From contig JBITNC010000001.1 in assembly GCA_050084985.1 (NCBI GenBank), positions 34,410,001 through 34,474,000 on the forward strand: 64,000 nucleotides of DNA, read 5' to 3'. A program made the position numbers and the translations under genes. Of the stretch, positions 45,976 to 58,086 are shown piece by piece. The number at the start of each line of letters is the position of its first letter. Position 1 is the stretch's first letter. Origin of the DNA: Nageia nagi. Its lineage: Eukaryota > Pinophyta. Under the pieces are notes generated by a model. It was not told the DNA's origin. It worked only from the letters and a program-made list of their open reading frames with translations, and ran no database searches.

Positions 45976-48125
45976 ATACTATGTTATTTTTTAATGTTGA
46001 TATACGCTTGTATTTTTAAATTACCAATTGATAAGTTTGACATCATTCCTGTATTATTACTTTGAATTCCTACATATGAACTAATTATTACATAAAAGGT
46101 TTGATGCCATTAGACCGTAACTTCTTCTAGACCTCTCATAGTGGTACATTATTGAAGAATGATGGTAAAGGTTAAAGAGTTTGACTTTACATATGATAAT
46201 TCAATCTGCTTAAAAGTCTCTAAATCCTTTTCAAAAAATCTATTTTATGCATATCCTTAAGATCATTACATTCCATGAAAATGTGTCTACATCATGCATC
46301 TTGTTAAATAATTCTTGGGCCTTGTGTATTATTTGATATTTTTCATACATGCCTATAAATTTATTCAAACCATAACATTTTATGTAAATCCATTTTCAAC
46401 TACTCTTTAATGGATGTCTATACCTTTTTCTAGAGTTCCCATGGTGGCACATGCTAGAAGAATGTTGGCAAAGGTTACAAATTTTGGATTTACATCTAAT
46501 AATTGCATCTGCTTAAAAGTCTTTAAATCATTTTTAGAAAACCCATTTTGTGCACATCCTTAAAAGATCATTACATTCCATGAAATTGTGTCTACATTAT
46601 GCATATTATTAAATAATCCTTGGGCCTTATGTATTCTTTCACATTTTGCATCTATTCCTATTACGATATTCACAACCACAACATTTGATGCAAAATCATT
46701 TTCAACTACTCTTTGATAGATGTCCATACCTTCTTTTAGAGATCCCATGGTGGCACATGCTTGAATAATTATGGAAAAGGTTCCAAAGTTTGAATTTACA
46801 TATGATAATTGCATCTATCTCTATAGCCTTTATAGAAAATCCAATTTGTACATATTATTAAGATCATTGCATCCTATTAAACCATATATGCATCATGCAT
46901 CTTGTTAAATAATTCTTAGGTATTTTTAATTCTTCCATATTTTGCATACATTCCTATCATGGAATTCACAACCATAACATTTGATGTAAAACCATTTTTA
47001 ACTACTCTTTTGATGGATGTTTATACCTTCTTCTGTAGCTCCCATGGTTGTACATGTTGGAAGAATGATGGAAAAGGTTATAGAGTTTGACTTAACATCT
47101 GAAAATTGCATTTGCTTAAAAGTCTCTAGATCCTTTTTAGAAAATCCATTTTGTGCATATACTTAAGATCATTGCATTCCATGAAATTGTGTCTGCATTA
47201 GGCATCTTGTTAAATAATTCTTGAGCCTTGTGTATTCATCCATATTTTGCATACATGCCTATTAGGGCATTTACAACCACAATATTCAATGCAAAACTAA
47301 TTTCAACTACTCTTTGATGAATGTCCATACCTTATTATAGAGCTCCCATAGTGGCACATGTTAGAAGAATGTTGGTAAAGATTACAAAGTTTGGCTTCAA
47401 AAAACTTATTTTATACACATATACATCAATATAATTTCATTCCATGAAAATGTGTTTACATCATGCATTTTGTTAAATAATTCTTGGGCCTTGTGAATCT
47501 TCCACATTTTTCATACATTCCTATTAGGGCATTCAAAACCAAAACATGTGATACAAAACCATTTTCAACTACTCTTTGATGGATTTCCATACCTTCTTCT
47601 AGAGATCACATGGTGGTGCATGATAGAAGAATTCTAGCAAAGGTTACAAAGTTTAGCTTTACATTTAATAATTGTAACTACTTAAAAGTATCTAAAGCCT
47701 TTTCAAAAAATCCATTTTTTGCATATCCTCAATATCATTACATTCCATGAAACTGTGTCTACATCATGTATATTCTTAATTAGTTCTCAAGCCTATGTAT
47801 TCTTCCATATTTTTAATACATGCCTATCAGAGCATTCACAACCACAACATTCAATGCAAAATCATTTTCAACTACTCTTTTATGGATGTCCATACCTTCT
47901 TCTAGATCTCACATGGTGAGAACATGCTAGAATATTGCTATCAAAGGTTATAGAGTTTGACTTTACATCTGATAATTGCATTTGCTTAAAAGTATCTAAA
48001 TCCTTTTTAGAAAACTCATTTTATGCATATCATCAAGATCATTAAATTCCATGAAACTGTATTTGCATCATGCATCTTGGTAAATTATTCTTGAGCCTTT
48101 TGTATTCTTCCACATTTTGTTGTGC
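45825..48125 (-). pseudogene. PLS-type PPR gene remnant, about 7 repeats of about 300 bp
   Basis: On - the same block recurs about every 300 bp (marker TTCAACTACTCTT on + near 46400, 46705, 47000, 47300, 47565 and 47868), as expected for a P-L-S triplet of about 100 residues. The best-preserved unit (46814-46560) reads FGTFSIIIQACATMGSLKEG, then GMDIYQRVVENDFASNVVVV, KCERIHKAQGLFNNMHNVD and TISWNVMI, standard plant PPR motifs. Stops and indels disrupt every unit. Intact relatives act in chloroplast or mitochondrial RNA processing. No E/DYW domain was seen. It resembles the fragment at 10149-10800. Confidence 0.85.
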
Positions 48126-48800
48126 AAGGGGGCAAAGGAGAGAATGAGCATTTTGCAAAGAGGAGATAAGGTTAGACAGTACATGGAATTTACTTTCTAG
48201 CACATATCTAGATAGATTAAAGACATTCTAGCAAATTATTGATTCAAATTATGAATATGCAAAGATTGTTAAACTAGCTAATAATGGCCAAATCAAGGAG
48301 AATAATTTGAAATGGTGTTTGGTGATGTTGTTTGAGCGGTATAGAAGAAGAAGGTATTTGATCTATTTAGAGTATGTACTAGAAATAATATCTCTTTGAT
48401 GAGTAATTTGGAATTGAGATGTAGGTTTTGAGAAGACTGTATGTACCTATCTATCTTTTATATTTTTTTGTAATGATAATTTTTTGTCCCATGCTACACC
48501 TACATGCACGTGAAAATTTTATTTTTCATCTTGAATCTCAAGCAATGTTTTGTAACATGTTGAATTGTGAGGATTTAAATTTTAGAAATTGAAATGAATT
48601 TTATTCATTTGATGTTCCCATCATTATAATTATCTTTATGAGAATGTTGAAAAAAAAAATCCTTTCCATGTTTAGAGTTCAAGTCTCACAATTCTACATG
48701 GTATGATGCATCCGTTGAGCTTCAAGATGACAAACTCAAATTTCGCTAAGTAGGCAGAGATGTAACATTCAAAGAAGAATTATCATTGCATAATGTTGAA
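48126..48800. other. Unassigned DNA between PPR block and tandem array
   Basis: No coding sequence recognised; mixed AT-rich sequence. Confidence 0.5.
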
Positions 48801-50480
48801 AAAATTGATGGATATATTCCTAAACCTACAATTATGCTCAAATGATCAATAATTAAATAATTATGCTCTATAATACTACTACATGTCATAATTTATTTTT
48901 AAAAACATTTTGATAAAAGCTAGGTAATGAAGAAGCCCATAACATGTTCCATTATTTTTATCTCATCATTTTGTATAATACAACATGATATCCACTTGGG
49001 AATCACATAGTTTTTATATATTTGACTAAGTATTACAAGCACATTTTTTCCAATTTCCACGTTTGAACTAGTTTTTGATATAGAATTTCTAGGTTGAACA
49101 ATTGCTTTCCTTCTTCAAGCTAGTTTTTAGATCATATGATGTATTTAAATAATTTCATATTACATATCATAATTTATTTATAAAATAGTTCTAATACAAG
49201 CTAGGACATGAAGTAGACCATATCATGTTTCATTATTTTCATCTCACCAATTTGTATTTATAATATGGCATCCACTTAGGAACCACATATTTTTTTATGT
49301 TTGGCTAAGTATTACAAGCATATTTTGGCCAACTTACCACTTTTAGACTAGGTTTTAACACTTATAAAATTTTTGGTTTGAATAGTTTCTTTCCTTCTCC
49401 AAGCTAGTTTTTGGATCACATGGTGTATTTAAGTCATTTCATATCATATGCCATAATTTATTTGTAAAAATGTTATGATACAAGCCAAAAACTAAAGGAG
49501 ACCACATCATGTTCCATTATTTTCATCTCATCATTTGTATGTACAACACATTATCTACTTGCGAGTCACACATTTGTTTTTATGTTTGACTAAGTATTAT
49601 AAGCATATTTTTTCCAACTTACCAATTTTGGGCTAGGTTTTGACACTTAAAGTTTTTTGGGTTTAACAATTGCTTTCCTTCTTTAGGGTAGTTTTTAGAT
49701 CACATGGTGTATTTAAGTCATTTCATATCATATGTCATAGTTTATTTGCAAAAAATTATGATATAGTCTAGTAAATGAAGGAGACCACATCATATTCCAT
49801 TATTTTCATCTCATCATTCTATATATATAGCACAACATCCATTTAGGAACCACATTTTTTTCTAGGTTTGGCTAATTATTACAAGCATGTTTTTACTAAA
49901 GCTAATTTTTGGATTATATGGTGTATTTAAATCATTTCATATTACATGTCATGATTTGTTTGTAAAAAGTGTTGATACAGAAGAGGCAATGAAGGAACCC
50001 ACATGTTCCATTATTTTCATCTCATCATTCTTTTATATACAACATAAAATTCACTTGGGAATCACATATTTTTCTTATGTTTGGTTAAGTATTACAAGCA
50101 TGTTTTTACCAACTTACCACTTTTGGAATGATTTTTGATACATAAATTTTTTTGGGTTGAACAATTAGTTTTCTTCTCCAAGCCAATTTTTGGATCATAT
50201 ATGGTATACATAAATAATTTCATATCACATATCGTAATTTATTTGTAAATTTTTTTTGACATGACCAGGAAATGAAGGAGCCCATAACACATTTTAATAT
50301 TTTTTCTCATCATTTTTTATATTAACATGACATCCACTTATGAATTATAGGGTTTTTATATGTTTGACTAGAGTATTACAAACATGTTTTTGCTAACATA
50401 CCAATTTTAGACTCATTTGTTATACTTAGATTTTTTTTAGTTTAATAATTACTTTCCTTATCCAATTCATAAGGTAGAGG
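48800..50480. repeat. Satellite-like tandem array, period about 282 bp, about 6 units
   Basis: The marker CATAATTTATTT or a variant recurs near 48888, 49168, 49450, 49733, 49945 and 50228: spacing 280, 282, 283, 212 (one shortened unit) and 283. Each unit also carries ATTATTTTCATCTCATCA, TTTGACTAAGTATTACAAGC and a TTGCTTTCCTTCT block. Units are moderately diverged. 50480-50640 adds short repeats of ATCATATGGTGTA. Confidence 0.88.
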
Positions 50481-50639
50481 TACATTATTTATGATGATAT
50501 GGTGTACTTAGATAATTTCATATCATATCATGGACTTGGATAATTTCATATCATATGGTACAATTGCATCAATTTAGATCATATGGTGTAAGTAGATCAT
50601 TTTATATCTTATGGTGTACTTGATCATGAATATGCTTAG

Positions 50640-51617
50640 TTATACTTTTTGTGCATGTATCTTACATCCTAGGCTAATATCATATTAATCTTGCATTCTA
50701 AAGTTATGGGTATCATAGATTATTTATCATATCTCATTAGATCAATTTATTGAATTAATCTATCACATCATATCATAATTGTACTTAGGCATCCTACTCT
50801 TTCATTTTCACCCTATTGATTGGGGTGTGGGAAGCCTACATCCTCTAAAGATAGTTTTGAATGTTTAGATGCCTTGGGTGCTCAAGGGAGCTTGGATGAA
50901 GACTCTCATACATGTTTATTGCATATGATGTTGAAGGATATTCTTCTACATGTTTGTAGGTCTTAAGATAAAAGAAGAGGAGAATAGTCATCCAAGAATC
51001 AAAGCCATCTTGGTCACATCATCATCTCAAGCTCAAGGCCTATTATTAAGGCAATCATAATTGATGTATTGTTGTTGTACTACAGAGCATATTGACATGT
51101 GTAATTACTTGATAATGATATGGTTTGCATCTAATTTTGTTATTGATGTTAATAGTTGGATCTATTTTCAATTATGTTATATATTAGAAATTTGTATATG
51201 AACTATGATTGGTCAAATCCATTGGTTCATCCTTCAGGATCCCATGGCCAACACTATAATTAGGTTCACTATGATTGAGCTTAGGTGCCTTGAGTAATTG
51301 AGGATAACATAGCCTTAAAGAATTTTTCAATTTGAAGAATGATTGTAGGCTATGTATCTTTTCTAAATAAATTATTATATGATGGTTTTAAATCACCCCT
51401 AAAAAGTGGTGGTCTATACTCACCACCATTGGAAATTTAAATTTATATCAAAAGGTCCCTAAGTAGAAGTTTAATGATCCATAAGGTGGTTGTTATAACT
51501 TGCTTCCATAGGGGACTAACATTTGGTGACACTTGCATAGAGGGTGGTTAAATAATTTTTGGTATAGGCCTTAGGTATCAATTTATGTACACCCCCAATG
51601 GCCCTTTTTGGTATACT
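50640..51617. other. Right part of insertion T, no gene recognised
   Basis: AT-rich, no ORF of note. It contains GGTTTTAAATCACCCCTAAA at about 51384 and ends in the TIR-like sequence described for T. Confidence 0.5.
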
Positions 51618-54600
51618 AATTATATTTTTTAATCCTATAAATCTTGATCAATTGAGTATATAGGCATAATATTTGGATGAGGATGAAAATATAAATAACA
51701 ATATTGGAACTCTAGGCCATATAGTTAGAATCAAACAGGTTAGGATTAAAATGGAAATCACAAGAGAAGGGTAAGGGTAAGAATTTAATGAAGAACAATA
51801 CCTATACTACATATAATAAAAATGATAAAGGTCATTGTTTTATTGTGGAAAAGATGATCATGTTGAAGATAAATATTGAAAGTTACATCTAGAATTGAAT
51901 ACGCACAAGAAGAAGAATTAAGAAAAGAAGAATGCAATAGTCATGAAATGTGAAGAAATTAAAGAATTTATAATGTGTATGAGGGATTAAATTGTGCAAT
52001 AGTCCAAATAATTATATATTCAAAGGTTATTGAAGAGAAAAATGTATAAATGTTTCATCTCAAAATACAATAAAATAAAACTAGAATTGATTTCATTTTT
52101 TTTTTTTATCTTGGTTCTCAAGCTAGATTATAAAAAGTTTAGTGGGTGAGTTGGGACTGAAGACTTATCATCATCCTAATTCATATCCTTTGGTATGGGT
52201 TCATAATTATGTACATTTGTAAGCTACCAAATAATGTAAGTTGAAATTTTCTATTAATGCAAGGTTTAGTGATGAAGTAATAGTTGATGCACTACCTTTG
52301 GATATATATGATGTAGTTTTTGGGAATCTTTATTTGTGGGATAGTGATACTATTTTTTTAGTAGAGAAAATAAGTATATGCTGATTAAATATGGTATTTA
52401 TTTCAAATTTTGTGCCCATAAGAGAAAGATAAATATGAATTTGATTACAACTAGTCAAGTCAAACACTTGATAAATGCTAGTAAGAAGTTTGTACTTTTG
52501 GTTCTTCATGTTTTTGATAAATAAGAACTAAAATATATGTTCAATATCTAATGCATGATAATATCAACACTATAAGAAATTTCAATGTTTAAAAAATAGC
52601 GAACAAGTGCAATATCTTGTTCAAGAGTTTTGGGTAGTGTTTACTAATCTAAAGGATTCACCACCTAATTGGGATATTCAACATGAGATTCAGTTGTTAC
52701 ATAATGCAACTCTACCAAATGTTGGTTTGTATCATCAATTAGTTTTGGAATATGAGGATAATAAAATGTAGGTTCATAACTTGTGTATCAGGGTGTGATT
52801 AGATCGAGTACATCTCCTTATGGATCACCTATTATTATGGTTCCAAAGAAGGATGAGTCATGGAAAATGTGTATTAATTATCATACATTAAACAAAATCA
52901 CTTTTAAAAATTAGTATCCTTGACCTAAATAGATTATATATTTTATAAATTGCAAGGGGCACACTATTTCTCTAAGTTTGACTTAAGGAGTGGTTATCAT
53001 CAGGAGAGAATAAAATAAGAAAATTATGAAGATAGCCTTCAAGATAAGATAACATTTGTTTGAATGGCTTATTTTACCTTTAGGTTTGTGTAATACACCA
53101 AAAAAATTTATCAGGATTATGAATGATATTCTCAAGACCTTTATTGATTCATTTTTTATAATTTATATTTATGATATACTTATCTATAGTCTAACATGGT
53201 ATGAATATTTAGTGCATCTTAGGTAAGTGCCTCAAACTCTACAAAAGGGAAAATTGCTTAACAAATTGAGTAAGTGTGAGTTTGGTAAGCAACATTTGGT
53301 GTAATTAAGCCATATTATTATGTTGGAAAACTTAGGATAGATCCTAAAAATGTTAAAGCTATTGCATAATGGCCAAAGGTAACAGATATTACCAAAACTA
53401 GGATTTTTCTACTTGTTGTTTAGTATTTATGCAAATTTATTATAGATTTCTCAAATTTTACTTCACCTTTACATAATGTCATAGGTAAAAGGTAGCATTT
53501 TCAATGAGAAAAGAGCAAGAGAGTGCATTTGATTTTTTGAAGTAAAATATTGATAATGCACCAATTTTGGCACTTCCATACTTTTGACCTTTTGAGATTG
53601 AGATTAATGATAGTGAGTATGCTGTGGGAGTTGTTTTGATGCAAGGAGACCAATTTACTATTATTTTGAGAAGATTAGTGGAGTAGTTTGGAACTATATA
53701 ACATATGATAAGTAATTATATGCATTAGTATAAGTGATGAAGAAATGGACACATTATTTTATGGGTAAGAAAACTATAATTTATACTAATGATCAACCAT
53801 TACAGTATTTGCAAAATCAAACAAAATTGCAACAAGCAAGGCATTTTAGGTGGATGGGTTTCTATAGAAATTTCAAATCATCATCAAATATAAGAAAGTA
53901 AGTATAAATAAACTTATGAATATATTATCTAGACCACCTATTTTAAGATCACCAATGTTGTCAGTAATGCTAGCATTAGGATGAAAAGGTAATATAGCTT
54001 TGATTTCATTAATGTAGGTTTATCCTTTCATTCATGAAGCATTTCAAGAAGCCTACCTAATAGATTCTAATTTTAGAGAAGTTTATAAGAAGCTAATGGA
54101 AACATCTAGATCATATTATGAAGGTATGGATGATTACTATCTCATAGATGGAATACTTAATAAATTAAATTTGTTATGTATTCTTGAAAATGAAAGAGTT
54201 TATTTGACTAGAGAGGCACATACTTAATAATATTTTTGGTCATTTTGGTATAGAAAATATAGTATAAACTTTTAAAGATAAGTTTATTGGCCAAAATGTG
54301 GGGATTAAGTTGCAAAATATGTATGAGGGTATGTAATGTGTTGTACTATCAAACCTAGTAATAGGACATTGGTATTTTATATGCCACTTCTAGTTCTAAA
54401 ATAACCTTGGGAAAGTATCCTTATGTATTTTGTTGGAGGTTTTTCTATGTATAAAAGGGGACATGATTATTTGTTCATATTTATGGATAAATTTAGCAAA
54501 ATGTGTATTTAATTCCATGTAATAAGACTATTACTAGTCAATAAGTTAATATATTTTCTTTTCTCACATATAGGTTCATATTGGTTTACCTAATTTGAAT

Positions 54601-55447
54601 ATTTTTGATAGATATTCCAATTTTTTGGGTAGAATTTGTATTTATTTATTGGAAAATATGGACACAAGGATGAAGAGGAGTATTACTTTTCATCCTCAAA
54701 TTGATGGTCAAACAAAAGTGGTGAATAGGATGATAGTTTAACTATTGCAGGGATATTGTTGTAAACATGCAATGACTTGGGTTGAAAATATTATTTATAT
54801 AAAAAATTTTATAACTATACAATTAATAATTTCATAAGTAATAATACATTTGAGACTTATTTTGGATACCTTCCTCCATCACCTTTTGATTGAGTATTTG
54901 GACAACAAAATTATAAAGACATTTCACTTTTGAAAGAAGAAGAACGGGTTGAACTATTAATTGAAAGAGTTAGGCAAATTCATTTGAAGATTCAAGAGAA
55001 ACTCAAAGTGAGCCAATCTAACTACAATATGAGATATGATATATATAAATTTTACCATAAGTTTCAAGTGGAAGATAAAGTTTGGTTTCATCTTAACAAA
55101 AAGAGGTTGAAGGATCAACCAAGAAGTTAAAACATATAAGGTATGTGCAATTTTATATTATATATCAAGTGAGTGAAAATGATTTTAAGTTGAATCTAAC
55201 TACCAATATGAATATTTATTCATTCGTGAATATGGATAAATTGAAATTATTTGATCCATCTATGTTAATTAGGGAAAATGAGGTAGTAGGTCATGTTTTG
55301 CCATCAATTGCTAAATTTTCTCCATCAAACATGAATCAAATAGGAGAATATATAATTTTACAAAAGAAGGTTTGTACTACAAGGAGGGAAAAACTTGAGC
55401 TTTGGATGATTGGGTTGAAAGTACAAAAGCTTAACAAAGAAAAATGA
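51618..55447 (+). pseudogene. G gypsy gag C-terminus and pol (degenerate)
   Basis: Gag tail FFNPINLDQL near 51625; zinc knuckle near 51840-51880 (FYCGKDDHVEDKY). Protease about 52130-52400 (YPLVWVH, FSDEVIVDALPLDIYDVVFG). RT about 52800-53200 (SPIIMVPKKDESWKMCINYH, FSKFDLRSGYH); the catalytic YxDD site near 53165 reads IYIYDILIYS, so one Asp is lost. RNase H near 53600 (FEIEINDSEYAVGVVLMQGD). Integrase about 54200-54750 (YWPK, PWESILMYFVGGF with catalytic Asp to Tyr, HPQIDGQTKVVNRM). C-terminus 54930-55447 (VEDKVWFHLNKKRL, NMDKLKLFDPSML). Stops are dense, so no product is expected. Confidence 0.88.
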
Positions 55448-55533
55448 TATGAAAAAACTAGAGTTAGGGATTTATTTTCTTATATTCTTCAAAAGTAAAG
55501 TTTTTAGGGACCAAAAGTCATCATTGGGGAGTT

Positions 55534-56417
55534 ATGATATAAAGCTCATATTATTAAATTGGATATTGTTACCAAGGGTGTTCATATTCATATAAAAAAT
55601 GTACCTTTAAATTGGTAGTATTTTGTGCATTGTAGCCTAAAGCCAACACTACTAGCAATGCTAACACTACCATTAATCCCAATGTTAAGCTTCATGCATG
55701 ATATTTTTATGTGATTGTTGGATATTAGGATTTTTGGTGTCATATTCAATCAAGGGTGTTTTATAGGTATGTTGACTTGATGAGAATCATGAATTGGTCT
55801 TTATAAGGTTTATTTCCTAACCAATAATGTATGTCATTTCAACTACCTGACCATGTTAGGTATTGCCAACACTAAGAGGAAAGAGCAATTACAAGGGAAT
55901 TTGAAGTGGTTTAATTAATTTCATAATTGTTTGAGAAATGTTTTATCTTTTAGGAGGCATCGATTTTACCTATAAACCATTCCTAGCCACCTCTAATTAA
56001 GGTTGGTGAGTTTGTTTGATGTTGTAGATAATTTTATGGTTATTTTTAGTTGTAAACCTATTAAAATAATCCACTAGAGATTGTAAAGATATTTAATAAG
56101 ATATTAGGAAGTCAATAATAAAAAAACAAGCTATGGAGGCATTATAGATCTTTATAAAACTATTATACATGTATTTATCTTATGACCCAAATATTAATCA
56201 AAGATCAAACAAGCTGGATAGACCACATTGGGTGAAATGGGGTATCTCTTTGTGTCTTTATATTATGGATGTGATTTGCATATTATTTATTATCGACATC
56301 TTTATCTTATATAGTAATGTTGATATTTTAATCACAAAGAAACATTAAATGTTAAAGTTAAGAAATTTGTATTTGATGATATCTATAATAGCATGGCTTA
56401 CAATGATTTACAAATCA
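55534..56417 (+). repeat. G 3' LTR (approximate)
   Basis: Begins after a GGGGAG purine run (55527-55532). 55890-56417 matches the two halves of the 5' LTR (24510-24938, 44341-44459) and preserves the site where C inserted. The first 350 bp could not be matched to the 5' copy by eye. Confidence 0.6.
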
Positions 56418-58068
56418 ATAAGTCAAAGCTAGAACTAATTACCATGCTTTACCTATATTATCCATACTTAATTACCCAAATTTTATTGGATTATATTTCC
56501 AACACTTGGTTTAGAAATACATATGATTATATGAGTATTATTAGATTATTTAACCTAATAAAATTCAATGCCTTGTTGATAAACTATCAAAAAAAATATT
56601 CATATATAATTTTATTAAATACTTCATAAAATCCTATCATCTTGGTGCCTTAGAATGTAAAAGAAATTAGTTTTGTCATATTTGTGCTCGTTACCATTAG
56701 ATATCTCCACAAGGACCAAGCAATAAATTTAAGTGAATCATCAAAAGTTTAAAGTTCCAAATGAAGAAAATATTATAAATAGGATCAAGGATGATACTTT
56801 AATTTGATTTGGGAAGGATTTTAAAAATAGATAATTCCAACTAAAAATCAAGAAGAAAGGAATTATGACATCTTGGTGATTTGATGATTCATTGATGATT
56901 TGGTGATTTTAAGGTTATTTGGCTACTTCTTGGTGTTTTAGCAACATATCAAGTAATTGTAGAGATACAAAGATAAAAGATATATTTTTCCAACTAAATA
57001 GAAAGATTAAGAAATTAAATAACTAGTAAATCAAAATTTCATACTAATCATGAACCATCACCTTTTAGAGTGAATCACTATAACTTCTAAAGATAAGAAG
57101 AGAGCATACGAAGTACGATGAAGGGACTATGAGAAAAAGCATCAATTTCTTATGAATAATAGAAGAAATTGATCCATATTAGTAGTCATAAATACTTAAG
57201 TGTTGATTGTAATAGCCCATTTATGATACTCCCTAAATCACAAATAGTCTTAGAGAATTGTATTTGAACATTGTTAGTACAAGATAATCCTTATTTCTAA
57301 GTTGTGTTATATTTACCCTTCACTATTGTTCAATATTTACATATTTTCTTTCTATTTTATCTTATTCTCATTTATAGGAAAGAACCTTAATGATTAGAAT
57401 TATTCAAACCATAAAACTAATCAACAACCTCCCTAATTGAACTAAACACTTTACTTATCTATTAATTTGTAGGCCATTTTCATAAATGGCTCATATTTGT
57501 AGTTAATTGCATATGGTTTCAATTCATTAAGAATATTTTCAAAGAATATATTTGTAATATTCCTTTGATAAAGGGTGTAATTAAACACTATATCTTTTGA
57601 AAATAGAAAATAAATTTATTTAACCTTTTATTTGCACACCATAAAATTTGATAAATTGGGAGGCCTTTGAATATTTCACTTGAAGTGATTTTTGGATATA
57701 TTAAGTAAAGGATCTAGGTTCTAGGTTGTGGAATCACATTCTTTCCTCTCTCACCAAGCTATGTGTAAAGTATTTAGCCTTGAGTTTATCAATGATTCCA
57801 CTTCTTAGCTTCATTATGTATTTGAATCCTTACATATGAGAATTTCAATCTCCTTCTCCATTAAATTTATCTAATTCTAGATTAGATTGATTACCACTAA
57901 TAATGGTGTTACAAATTTCAACATATAGAGTACTTTATTTTTTTGATTGGGTATGTTGTTATCTTTTATTACCATTCCTTTTGGATATTGAAATTGTCTA
58001 TTGAGGTCTTCAAACTGAGTTGTACTTACTCTACTTGCTTCATAAGATTCCATAGGTGGAGTAGGCTC
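56418..58068. other. AT-rich DNA, no recognised gene
   Basis: No transposon domain or conserved gene seen except the small ORF at 57877-58086. Confidence 0.5.
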
Positions 58069-58086
58069 TTTTTTTATCTTCACCAT
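57877..58086 (-). CDS. Small hypothetical ORF (69 codons)
   Basis: I do not recognise it. ATG at 58086 gives MVKIKKEPTPPMESYEASRV, a mixed-composition, hydrophilic N-terminal part unlike the AT-driven chance ORFs around it, then a hydrophobic end to a stop at 57877. Its first 6 codons lie in the tandem duplication, and the second copy (59230 onward) does not extend it. It may be a first exon, a retroelement fragment or chance. Confidence 0.2.
   Translation of the reverse strand: MVKIKKEPTPPMESYEASRVSTTQFEDLNRQFQYPKGMVIKDNNIPNQKNKVLYMLKFVTPLLVVINLI

Larger units (their letters stand above)
45220..51617. mobile_element. 6.4-kb insertion T in G gag, possible TIR transposon carrying PPR debris
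   Basis: The gag reading stops at 45219 and resumes after 51617. The ends form a short imperfect inverted repeat: left CTAGACCAAAAATGGGC, right (complement) GTATACCAAAAAGGGCC. TTA lies outside both ends if the right end is taken a few bases later, but the match is too short to be sure. Inside are a hairpin, CA/TA microsatellites, a PPR pseudogene array on -, unassigned DNA and a 282-bp tandem array. No transposase was recognised. A direct pair GTTTTAAA(C/T)CACCCCTAAAAA lies near each end (about 45331 and 51383). It could also be several insertions. Confidence 0.4.
24510..56417 (+). mobile_element. Ty3/gypsy LTR retrotransposon G (highly decayed, multiply interrupted)
   Basis: Parts in order: 5' LTR (24510-24938 and 44341-44459), degenerate primer site near 44462, gag N-terminal part 44890-45219, insertion T, gag C-terminal part and zinc knuckle about 51620-51930, protease about 52130-52400, RT about 52780-53200, RNase H about 53480-53900, integrase about 54150-55130, C-terminal tail to 55447, 3' LTR about 55534-56417. 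RT-RNase H before integrase is the gypsy order. The body has dozens of stops, so it is the oldest layer. Removing C and T leaves a gypsy element of ordinary size. Confidence 0.8.

Noticed and set aside
48800-50480. CRISPR-like array
   Set aside because: The period is about 282 bp with diverged full-length units, no short conserved repeats with unique spacers, and a plant context; it is a satellite-like tandem repeat.
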